From: Monilinia fructicola
Lineage: Eukaryota; Ascomycota; Leotiomycetes; Helotiales; Sclerotiniaceae
Assembly (NCBI GenBank): GCA_008692225.1
Contig: VICG01000002.1
Span: 1,380,001-1,444,000, forward strand
Direction of reading: 5' to 3'
DNA: 64,000 nt
Shown here: positions 33,623 through 44,429 of the stretch, in pieces
How positions within the stretch are numbered: the first letter of the stretch is position 1
How the letters are laid out: each line of letters starts with the position of its first letter
Position numbers and translations under genes: made by a program
Notes under the pieces: generated by a model
Database searches by the model: none
Seen by the model: the letters and a program-made list of their open reading frames with translations, nothing else
Told to the model about the DNA's origin: nothing

Positions 33623-34988
33623 TCAAGCCGAATCACCTCCTGTCAAATCAATCTCAACACGTTTGCCCTTCTTCGAGCGCTTGTTCGCGTTAAATCCATC
33701 ATTGTCTTGCTGTCTCTCTCGCTTGATCTTCGTTTCTCCTTCCTGCTTGATCTTCTTATTTTCGTCTTCTGGATTTCCGCTTCCCTTCTAAAAGATCTTG
33801 TCAGAGGGTGTAGGAATACTCGTAGCTTGAACATACTATCAAATTCCCCAAAAATTCCTGAAGTTTAACCTTCTGAGCTTCATTGAGGTTCTCGAGATCA
33901 AAGGATCCTTTAGCTTCATCTGCAATTGATGGAGAGGGAGATAGAGGTGGCTCAGGAGTTCGTTCAATTATCAAGAGAGATTGAAGGGACTCTGCGATGA
34001 TTAGCAAAGCAGGAGGAGCAGAATTTGATACTAACTTTTTGATCTGTACTTGAATCGAAATATGGCAATTGGGTAGTCTTTTCCGTCTAAATAACCAAAC
34101 CTATGGCGATCATGAGCCTTTGCAGGTTGAGGAGCCCCTAATCTAGTTTCCCATTAGTTGTCGAAAGATTATTTGTAGCTCAAGAGCTTCGTAATGCAAG
34201 AATTTAGCTAGCTTACCCAGTGCTGTGCGATATAGCTCGTCCTTTGAGTGCTTTTTCGTGCACGTCTATCAAGGTATCGACATTGATCTTTCTATGAGAC
34301 AGACTGCTACCACGCGATGGACGCTTTGCACTTCGGCGGTAGACTTTCACTATAATCTCTCCGGCGGCACTCAGTCGTTCAGTATCCTCTTTCATGGATG
34401 CCAGCTTTGAATCATCGACACCTTCGAGGAACGAATCAGTTTAGATGAAGCATTGCTGTATCTTAAAATGATTCCTTACTGGTAATTATGTTACTGAAAT
34501 GAAATGGCTTCAGGAAGACAAGCCCATTTTTAGATTCAATATTGACTCCTTTCAATGTTTTTTCCCTGTCAGTGTTGTCAGTATCTTAAGGGAGGAGGGG
34601 GGGTAGAACGATGAATTTGTAAATATGAGACTCTTTTACGAATGATCCGATTGCATCGAACTGTGTTGGGGTTCTGCTCTTCCATGGAAGCTTACCTAGG
34701 AAATGAGTTGTTTCTTGCAACAATTCGAGTATGAACTTTCGTACCGTCTACATAAGTCGAGAAGGTGATGTTTGGTGAGTCAAATTTGTATTCTTCATCC
34801 ACTTTGAATTTCATGTCGAAGTTTTTGCCAGTACACGATTCAATATATTTCGCGACCGTTCTCGACGCTTGATAGTCTCCTACTTCTCCAGGTACAGCCT
34901 CAAACTCATCATCTTCATACTCTTCAAGAGCCTTACCATCGACGCGTACAGTGACCTGGATTCCACGGACACTTTTGAGGACCGCCAT
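33623..34988 (-). CDS. DUF7918-type fungal protein with C-terminal SUMO-interacting-like motif (paralogue 2)
   Basis: Six exons: 34988-34696, 34565-34480, 34421-34217, 34142-34036, 33991-33837 and 33787-33623. Introns are 130, 58, 74, 44 and 49 bp, giving 336 residues. It aligns end to end with the plus-strand paralogue: MAVLKSVRGIQVTVRVDG, GDYQASRTVAKYIES, AAGEIIVKVYRR, LDGKDYPIAIFRFKYRSK, LLIIERTPEP, and an NLS-like RSKKGKR followed by VEIDLTGGDSA. Four of its five introns match the paralogue in position and phase (1, 2, 1, 0). The extra one is the first, at phase 2. The tail V-E-I-D-L-T again fits a SUMO-interacting core, though the acidic flank is weaker. The third intron's acceptor was chosen as CTAG at 34143-34146 because the nearer TTAG would break the frame. 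Function is unknown. Confidence 0.85.
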
Positions 34989-35400
34989 TGTTTTGAAAGT
35001 GCGTTTGTCTGAGGAACAGAAGGTTCAATTAGCAATGTCGTGATTCGTCTCATCACTTTCACAACTTGTGATATTGAAACGCGCTACTCCACTAAAAGTC
35101 ATTGAAGATGTGCCAGATCAAAACCAAAACACGTACCTCTTTTGTCGGGTGGATGGAATAATCGAAAACGTGGGCGTTTGCTGGAGAAGTTTCAAGATGA
35201 GGGAGGGGTTTGCCGGCGTTTGGGTGAATCCCGTCGCGTAATCACATGATGTGATGCTCAGGTTAGTTCTATCTGGAGTAATAAGTGGTTGAAATGAGTA
35301 GCAATTACAGCAATTGCTGGAGTAAAGTTGAGCGAATGCATTAATACAATCAAAAGATACCCGTGAACCCTTCTGCTTTCAAATTTCACCTCATTATCCC

Positions 35401-35524
35401 CTTCTATTTCAGCCTTCTCCCCTTCTATTTCAACCTTCTCCCCTTCTATTTCAACCTCGACCCTTCTATTTCAGCCTTCTCCCCTTCTATTTCAACCTTC
35501 TCCCCTTCTATTTCAACCTCGACC
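35401..35524 (+). repeat. 21-bp minisatellite with 62-bp higher-order unit
   Basis: Units of the form TTCTATTTCAACCTTCTCCCC repeat six times with AG/AA variation in the middle and CTCGACCC replacing CTTCTCCCC in every third unit. The pattern 21+21+20 bp occurs twice, so a 62-bp block was itself duplicated. It is strongly pyrimidine-biased on this strand. Confidence 0.9.
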
Positions 35525-36909
35525 CCCCCTCCCCGCCCCCCTTTTCTCCCCTCGTGTTCAAGTTAATCTACTTTGCAATATTATCACAGTCTGTGAGGTT
35601 TATTCCTTCAAAGGTTGCTATATGGTTTGACCCTCGCTGATTCTATGACAACTTTCATATATACTGTCGAACTAATGCTAAATCGTATTCGCATCTTCTT
35701 TCGCATTATAAGCTTCAAGTGACCTTGGAATATACGTTTGGTCTCCGCAGAAACTTTTTCCAATCACCTAAATTCTGGTAGCTGGACAAGGGATCGATAC
35801 CCAAAGACTCGTCTAATTACTTCTTGCTACAGTATTCATAATATTGCGGAAGTAAAGGGTATGGGTCTGAATGAACACCTCGGATTAGACCTTCGTGATG
35901 GGGTTCTACATCGAGAGCTCTTAATATAGCAGACATCTTGGAATCTTCCAATCTTCCAATCTTCCACTCGTCATCATTCTACAGGTCAAGAATCCTTATA
36001 TACTATTTTATGATTTTCATATATCGGTCTAATCCGAGGTCCACTAGGTCTTTATACCTGGGTATCCTTTTCGAATGCAAACATACCTAGGTATAATTTT
36101 TATGCATAATTATCCTCTTACCATGGCAAATTCAATCTGTGGTATCTAATAGTTCTAGTAGTTCTACTCTGTCTAAGAAGTCAGGCAAGGAATGATTTTT
36201 AAGTTTTGGTAACTTCCATTACACCATAGGGAGGATAATGGCCCCGGGCCTTCCGGAGATGTCAGGATCTTTGCAGATATTTGACTTCATACGCAGAGAT
36301 TAATCGAAAAGGACGTTGAAGATCCAAAAGAACAATTTCGATCTTGAAATTGGTTTCTTTGTGAAGGAAGGGATTTGCACATGGTTTTATAGATATCTGA
36401 CTTGGGAGTCGTACTCTACTCTGTATAATTGGCGAAAATCTGCAGGTACTCACTCCTTGGTACTCCTTGGTACTTCTTGGTGCTGCTTGATACTTTTGGT
36501 ATTCCTCGGTATGATTCGCGGGTCTCTTTCAAGCCTTGTGTTGCAAGCTATATATATAACATAAGCCTTTTATATGTTTAAGGCTGAGAGAAGCCCTTAC
36601 TCTGTATACTCTGTATGTGTTTGAATTTTGTGTCGTCACAAACTTGATCCTTGAAAGTCTCGAGTCTCAAGTTTGACTAGTCCTTATGGTTTCAAGTATG
36701 AAATCACCTGGGCAGCGTTAACATTCAAGATATGAATTTTATAGATTAATTATGCCTTAACTTTAGTCCTTTGCCTTTATTCCAATTTTATGTTGTTCTG
36801 TTTGACTACCTACCTAGTAGTTATTACCGTGACAACACCCTTCGTATACTAGCGAAATGTAAATACATACAAGTACTGTATTTACCTAGTACTCTGTACT
36901 TATGGTACA

Positions 36910-36960
36910 TGCCCAAATCCTATACAAATCCTATACAAATCCTATACAAATCCTATACAG
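36910..36960 (+). repeat. 11-bp tandem repeat
   Basis: The unit AAATCCTATAC recurs four times in a row, nearly perfect, within non-coding spacer. Confidence 0.85.
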
Positions 36961-37971
36961 ATTAGATTAAATATCTGTTCAATTCTGTCTCGCAAGCATT
37001 TCCCTTTCTCAACAATCAAGTTTTAGCCCTTACAAAGTTTCCCATGAACTCATCTACTGTATTTATTGATGGAGATTCTAGATCTAAACAATACCCACCT
37101 ACCTGGTACTTTGTTTGTATTGATGAACTTGAAATAAAACCAATCCACCTTCGCCAAGCCACGGATAAAAACCTTATAACATATGGTTTTTTGCTCTCTT
37201 CACTCGTTATCCTTCACAGGCTTCACCCTCCCCCTTTCCATTTCGTTATGCCTGACTCAGTCAAAATACCTGGGTTAGTCTTTAGTTGCCGAAATTCTCC
37301 AATAACACAAAAATGACCGCTACACAAATTGATGGACTACGTTAAATTTTTGTTTAGTTCCGTCGACCAGTACGATCACTACCAGTATTGTATCACTCAC
37401 TGGGGTAACGAAATCATGACAAAAGGCTAAGGCCTGTGTGATTGAGTTCCAACTTCCAACTTCCAGATATTTACCGCCCCAACGCCCACTCAAAATTCTA
37501 TTGCGCACTGGCATTTTTTACCAGTGATTACCATACGATCAGCTGCTAACGAACGTGGTGTTCAACGCACGTCTTCCTTGCCGGATCAATAGTTTGATGG
37601 ATCTCCCGCTTTTTTTGCACATTCTGGGGAGTGTGTGCTAAGCGGGTCATCTGTGATTGGGTTTCCGAGAACAAACAGTAGCCGGAGATCCCAAAATCCA
37701 ATCTCTCAACATCTCTTCGTATCATGGTGATTGACATAAAATCTGATACCCTTAATGCTACCATTAGTGCATAGATCTGAGGGTATTCGGAGACTAGGGA
37801 TCGGTTTTCTAGTGGCTTGACCCTGTTTAGCTGCCCTGTTGAGTCGGGATGAATATGGAGCAATATAACCTTTTCATATAACGTGGCTGAAGTCTTCTGA
37901 CAGCTACAATACTGCCCCTCTTCTTCTTTTTCTTTAGAAACTTTGTACTGTTGGTGCAAGCTTCTCTCAAG

Positions 37972-39272
37972 ATGTACATCTCAATCGACTCTATGTCGAA
38001 TTGGCCTGCTCCCAATTTCGTCAATCCCGTCAGATATGGACCAGCCATATTCTTCATCCATGGGTTCTTCTTCCCTATTGTTTTTCTGATGCTTGGGATT
38101 CGCACATACACCCGTATATACATCACCAAAAGTTTCGGCCCGGACGACTATTTGGCCGTCATTAGTATAGTTAGTACTGTCATCTTTCACAGCTTGGAAA
38201 GAAGAGAAGCTGACATGAAGACTTCAGTTCCCTATTATTGGCTTTGCTATCGCGACAATGCTAGTTGAATCACCATACGTGGGATGGGATGTCCATTCCT
38301 GGGATGTTCACCCTGAGTCACTCGAACTCGGTCTCAAGTTCATTTACGTAACGCAAATATTGTTCTCCTTGGGCATCACTCTTATAAGAGTTTCCATGTT
38401 ATGGTTGATTATCCGTTTATTCCAAAGCGGAGCACCAAAACTTCGTCGTTTTACATTCGGAGTTCTGATATATATGGTGGTGCATGGCTCCATCTTCATC
38501 ACTACTTTGATATTTCAATGCAGGTGAGCATGAATCACGACATCTATCTAGAGCCCAGCAATTAATGATTGTCAAGACCAGTCTCCGATTACTGGAAGGT
38601 TTCGTTTGTTCCTCAAAATAATTGCATCAATCAAACAGTTAATCTCCTGTTTACTTCCATCACCAATGCGATGAGCGATTATCTAGTTGTTGCTTTACCG
38701 ATGACCACTGTATGGAAGTTGCAACTTCCCTTCAACCAAAGAGTATCTCTGTGTTTTCTTTTCGCAATCGGCTTCCTCGCCTCTTCCGCAAGCGTAGTTC
38801 GTACAGTTTTTGTTTATAAATCAGTCTCCAATGGAGATAGAACCTGGACCACATATCCTGTTTACATATGGAGCTCTATAGAAATCTATCTTGCCCTCGT
38901 AAGTCAAGATTTGACACCAATTGATTCGAGGTCTTTCCTAATTCAAAACTCTAGTTTTGCGCATGTGTGCCACCAAGCGTAGGCTTCTGGAAGCTATACT
39001 ATCCCAGACTCGTGGGAACACTCAGCCGATCCCAAATCAACCCATCAAAAACAAGCAGATTCTGGAGCTCAAGGTCTGAATCCAACCGCGATCGATCGGA
39101 CGCTCATGAACTCGCCGATACAGATGATGAAGAAAGGGGAATTGTTGTTGAGCGGGGTATTACGATTGAAACTTTCAACGACAACAAGGGCCAATCGATG
39201 GGAATTGAAGGATCGTGTACTGCGATAGATCCTTCATCGTCTGGACCATCCAGTTATCCTCACAAGCCTTGA
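37972..39272 (+). CDS. Rhodopsin-domain integral membrane protein (Pth11-like)
   Basis: Seven-helix membrane protein of the fungal rhodopsin-domain family, related to Pth11-type receptors that sense surfaces and nutrients in plant-associated fungi. Four exons: 37972-38169, 38228-38523, 38577-38898 and 38955-39272. Introns are 58, 53 and 56 bp, giving 377 residues. Family hallmarks are LGIRTYTRIYITKSFGPDDY in the first loop, the Cys before PVSDYW after the fourth helix (IFQCRPVSDYW), NNCINQTVNLLFTSITNAMSDY, ALPMTTVWKLQLPFNQRVSL, and a last helix ending in PPSVGFWKLYYPRL. The tail is hydrophilic with an acidic ADTDDEERG stretch. No CFEM domain is present at the N-terminus. The first ATG (37972) is used; 37993 is an alternative. 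Ligand and role are unknown. Confidence 0.85.
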
Positions 39273-42200
39273 TCATATTTAATTGATTTAATCTAACGTC
39301 AATCCCACATTTAATCATACTTGTCCATGTCTTGTATGACTTCCACTATCTCTGCCGTTTCCTTACACGCCCCGGTTTCTATCGACGGCAAAGGAGAGCC
39401 ACCAGCTTAACATCGAGGTCGATGGCAACCCACTTAAACTGCCGAGATATCCTCAAATATACGAATGAACCTTTCGATTTCCCACTTTGGACTCTAGGGA
39501 GGATCTCCGCAAAAAGCTTTTTACCACCTCATATCGACCTACCACTTGCAAATACTCTCTATGCCACCCACTCTTATAAAAAAACCCCAGCAAATTTTGT
39601 CAGAAATCCTAGTTAAGCATTTCTCCACCACCAAATCAATTTTTAGGAAAACTAAAATTGAGTTTTCAGATGTGTAACAGAATTAACCTAGGGCGGACAA
39701 TGACAAGGGGAGTTCGATGAGACAGTCGGCTGAGTGAACGACGTTACATATTGAGAAGTGAACATCAATAGCCGTAGGGTAGTAATATCATTTGGTGGGG
39801 ATAATGAAGTCAACTCCTCCACCATTACCCTGGTTGCAATACTCAACTCAATGAAGACCTTGCTTCTTTATGCGAGTCATCCTATTCATGAAAAGCATCG
39901 ATGGAGCGGGAATTTGCGTATACTTAAACCTAACCGAACCAGCCGAACTGGTAAAACATTCGGACTACTCGGTCGCGTCAACACATGCAAGCGAGCATGC
40001 AGGAGAATACGGAACAGGACATGCAATTTCCAACCACGAGCATTTGCATCCTTCTATTCGCACAATGCCCGAATCTGGATTCCTCCATGGAACCTCGCAT
40101 CGCATAACCCACCAACATGAATCACACACGGACCAAAACTTCAAATAAACATCCAAACAGTTTCAACAGCCGACTTCCGCCAAGAAAAAGTTTTTGGTTG
40201 TACCATCCCTACAAGTGCGGAAGTGTTGAAGAAAACTCCAATCATCCATCAGATGCCGACGGAAGTTATATACACCCAGATCATCATCTGGGCCTTATTA
40301 TTATTGTATTGTATAATATGTCTACAGTCTCCTCTGGCCTCGACTGTGGAACAGTTGGGTCATTATTCCTGTATCCATGGATTGCTACTGTACTGTAAAG
40401 CGTGTGGCGGTGCACTGACGGCTCCCTCTACGTACCAGGTCGTTCCGGAACGCTACCGCCGTGCCGATTTCACGTTGCACAAGGGTTCGTCAAAGAGGGA
40501 TGCGGTAAATTATTATTGTTGTTGTTGTATGAGTTAGCTTTGACACAGTTGAGCTGCTATCTATGTAAGATCAATGATCCCTTGAGGTTCAAGATCGTAA
40601 GTCATTATTTTCATCAGTACTGTACCTAGGTAAGCATATGTAATACATGATATATATATATATATATATATATATACATGCACCGTAATGTATTCAAAAT
40701 AGAGATCTTTCTTCTGCATGCCAATCTCCATCTTCATTACTAGCATCCATCCATAGATTCCCATGTCCTCGTCGGAAGATGACTAAAACCGGATTTTGTT
40801 CTGTCATTGTTTCGTGGATCAGCTCGTGATACAGTGAAGATTTAAACTCCCTCGTATATTAATTCGTATATTAACTCATTCCAAGTAATTTCCAACTCTT
40901 TCCACTGCTCCGGAGACCTCCTCACGCCCCCTCACATGTACGTACACACACCCATCACGCCACACACCACACACCACAATGACGATGCTCCTGCACGCTA
41001 CTGTCCTACAGTCTAATAAATACAATACCACACTGCTTAGGGACCGTTCAAATTTAAACTTCCCGTCACTGCAGTAGCACCAGCTCAACACTAACCCAGG
41101 CGAGAGCAATACGGCACGGTATTGTCTTCCGTGCCCATCGATCCAATCGAGCTTCCGAGTGGAGGGTTCAATCAAACGGATAGGAAATTGTGGGACCTGG
41201 ATCATTTAATTTCCTGAACTCGTTTTCCCACACGAACCATTGTTTTCGCATTGCCTCCGCAAATTCCGTGCTTGGATTAGGGTTAGTGCGGGTTGGTTTG
41301 AGCTGGAGTTGGTAGGTTTGCTTTTTACTGTATGTGCTCTTGTCCTAATGCATAGAGGTTATTGTGTAATGTTGCATCGTGCTGTTGTGTCGAAGTTTGC
41401 TGTGCATTCCCGTACCTACATGATCCCATTTTTACAAGGCGCCGTCGCTCTACTGCCGGCAGGCAATACCGATTGAGGTGTTGTGGGAACCATGTGTGAT
41501 GTACCTACAGTAGCTACTGTGCTTGGCATACAGAATGCATTATAAAAACTACAGTCCCCACTCCACCCTACATGCCACCCTTCCAGGGCGAGTTTCCATT
41601 TCGCCTCGTGTGTCAAATCAGAGGCGATACGTTGATACATCTGCTTCGTACCCTGGACCCCATCTCATGTCATTGACTCATTTGGACTCCTCCCATGTTA
41701 AAAAAATTGACAGATTGGACAGGATCATCGATCTGCCGTCACGCTTTCCCGGGGGAGGAGAGGGGTGTGAGATTTTGCATTATCATACACCGACCGTGTG
41801 ATGTTGCTGTAATATCAAATGCCCATCTAAACTCCACACAAGATAGGAAATGTCTCGAACCCGCACATCTGCGCACCGTCTCTTACATACCTCCCTCTTC
41901 AGAACACTTTGGCTGTCAAAAACCAGATCCTTTTGTTGAGTTGAGTTGAAGTTGGAAGTTCATCTGCAATGTCAGGAGGTATTGCAGTCTTAACCTTGGA
42001 TGAGTCTTCTATATTTGTTGTTTCCATCTCGCGGTTGCATGGGTAGAGATACTGCCTGGTAGGTGTACTTCTCAAGTCTGGGAATTCGAAGGCGAAAAGA
42101 GGTGTGAGATAAGCGATCTAAGATGAGATGAAACAATGTATTCAAGTACATACATTTCTCCCTCATCCCATCAAGATAACAGAGGGAAAAGGAAGGAGAG

Positions 42201-42983
42201 GACAATAGAGAATATCGCGATCCATGTATGAACTACATGAGAACACTTTATACCCTACCCAGATTGAGCTCGAGCATAACGATCAATTATCTTTTTCGAC
42301 ATCTAACTTTATGCCCATATCACTCCTTAAGGTATGATAGATTTGGAAAAGATGCGGATTCGATTATGTATGTATCATTGTGGATTTGTACAGGACTAAT
42401 ATATTTGTGTATTATTCTCCTATCACACACTTTCTCACCCTCCTCACCCCTCCACCAAGACTCGGCCAAAGATCATAAATCAGCATCCCCCCCACAACCA
42501 CTCAGCAAACAGCAGTACATCTGAGCCCGCAGCCCAGCTTTCCAAATACCATAAGTACATAAATCTGATTTCAAAGCCCACTATAGCATGATGCACATGT
42601 AAATTATTCGATCTCATCATGTATATATATACATGTATATATTCTCCCACATATTCCCGATATGCCAATTATCAAATCAAGATTCCACGATAGTCATGAG
42701 ACGCTGCGAGAGAAATGTATGATTCTATACTTTTATAGAGATACTGGGTACTGATTTGGTATGATTTGAGTAGAGAACATGTGGACATACCCCCTAACAT
42801 ACATAACCGACCTACCTCGTCTTGCTTCCGGAACGTTTAAATGCGAGAAGACGTAGCGAATGATGCAATGATCAACCTCAGTTTGAGCTTCGAGCTCTGA
42901 GCTTCGAGCTTTGAGCTCCGTACAAAAGAAGTGAATTTCAAATTTTGAAAGTATCAATAACCCTATCAATTTCAATATCAAGA

Positions 42984-43020
42984 TTGTGAGACTGTGAGAC
43001 TGTGAGACTGTGAGACTCTA
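42984..43020. repeat. Short TGTGAGAC tandem repeat
   Basis: Four units of TGTGAGAC with an extra base in a non-coding context. Confidence 0.8.
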
Positions 43021-43848
43021 TACATAAATCAATTCCCAATCAATCAACTCTCTCACAATACAAACCCATACACACCAAACCTCAACTCCAAACCTCAATA
43101 GGCCGCCAGGAATCCAGAATCACGCATACACATCTTCAACACTGCAACACCGCAACACCGCAACACCCCAATCGACCCAGCGAATCCAACACAAACACCT
43201 TAGAATCAGCAATCCACCTACGCGATGAGAGGAAAGATAAGGATATCGCCGAACGTTGATGAGGACGGATGTATATATCAATATATCCCTATACCCACCT
43301 GCGAAGAATAATCAAACCAACCGAATCATATCATGCTATCGACATGAAGTGCTATCAATCCCAATCCCAAGTCCCAGATAAATCTCACCGCCGTCAAGGA
43401 CCTACCTACCTACCAACCAGCCCGACATCAACAAACACCAGATATCAGATATTAGATACCAAAAACCAAACACCCAACTCCTCGCATAAAAAACCAAAAA
43501 AATCCCTACAAGCACATACTCACTCACACACTCACACACTCACATACTCCCACTATCCCCATCACTCCACCACGTATCCAACCCAATCAAACTCAATCCA
43601 ACCCATCATATCCAACCCAACCCATCACCACAAAAAGACTTCCAATCCATCAAAAAAAGAAACCTCCAACCCCCAAACCCTCCAGCCCTTAAAACCTCAA
43701 AACCAAACAAAAAAGCAAAAAAGCAAAAAAGCAAAACCTCCCCCCAAAATCCAGCTTCAACAACACAAAATCCAACTCCCCTTCTCACCCTCTCCCCCAC
43801 TCAAAACATCCGACGAAACGTAATCGTCGTTTAATCAATCCACCACGG

Positions 43849-43937
43849 AGAAAAGAGAGGGGAAAGAAAGCAAGCAAGCAAGCAAGCAAGCAAGAAAGAA
43901 AGCAAGAAAAAAAAGAAAGAAAGAAGGAAAAAAAAAG
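43849..43937. repeat. Polypurine tract with (AAGC)n core
   Basis: About 90 bases almost wholly A and G on the plus strand, with a run of AAGC units (CAAGCAAGCAAGCAAG) in the centre. Lysine- or phenylalanine-rich frames across it are artefacts. Confidence 0.85.
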
Positions 43938-44429
43938 ACACTCGTCCTTAAATTTACACAGCTCAAAGAATCTCGACATTTTGCACGGCATCCGATCTTC
44001 CCAATAGTTATCCAGAGATCCGGTGAATATATATCATTAAGATTGTACATTTGGAGGTATATCTCCTCTTTGACTAGATGATTTTTTTTTCTTTCCTCCG
44101 TTCCCATCTTCCTCTCTCGTAGCATCTCCGGCTAGCCAATTGGCTGATCGATGATTCGATCAAAACACGCCCATTCCCTGCCTCATTAACCTATATAAAT
44201 CGGTATATACCTAATATGGCCGAACCGAAACACCATCGCTATAGTAACTCCATGTATCAAGTAAATCCAAGAAAATCCTTGGAGGTGTTCCAAATGGACC
44301 TGGCCGTTTCCCCCTGGATCCGCCGTAAAAAGAACGGTGGAAAAAAGTTTCAAAAACTACGTATGCAGAATGGGTATCATTTTACAACACTGCACAAAAA
44401 ACAAAAGAAATGCGCACTCGCTATGCTCG

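Larger units (their letters stand above)
34989..37971. other. Spacer with minisatellites, no gene seen
   Basis: Roughly 3 kb of non-coding sequence between divergent genes. It includes a 21-bp minisatellite (35401-35524), an 11-bp tandem repeat (36910-36960), GGTACTCCTTGGTACT-like imperfect repeats near 36446-36515, and short CCTAGGTA palindromes (36084-36093). No frame has a recognisable motif. Confidence 0.55.
39273..44429. other. Spacer with microsatellites and purine tracts, no gene seen
   Basis: About 5.2 kb between convergent genes. Frames here are short or low complexity; the longest (43269-43823) is a Ser/Thr/Pro/Lys by-product of CACTCACA and AACCCAA repeats. Recorded repeats are (AT)n at 40651-40675, a TGTGAGAC tandem at 42984-43020, CAACACCG units near 43143-43165, and a polypurine tract at 43849-43937. 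No RNA gene was recognised. Confidence 0.55.

Noticed and set aside
35401..35524. Possible CRISPR array
   Set aside because: Units are directly adjacent with no unique spacers and lie in a eukaryotic genome; it is a minisatellite.
43269..43823. 184-codon frame rich in Ser, Thr, Pro and Lys
   Set aside because: Arises from CACTCACA and AACCCAA repeats; no stable composition outside the repeats.
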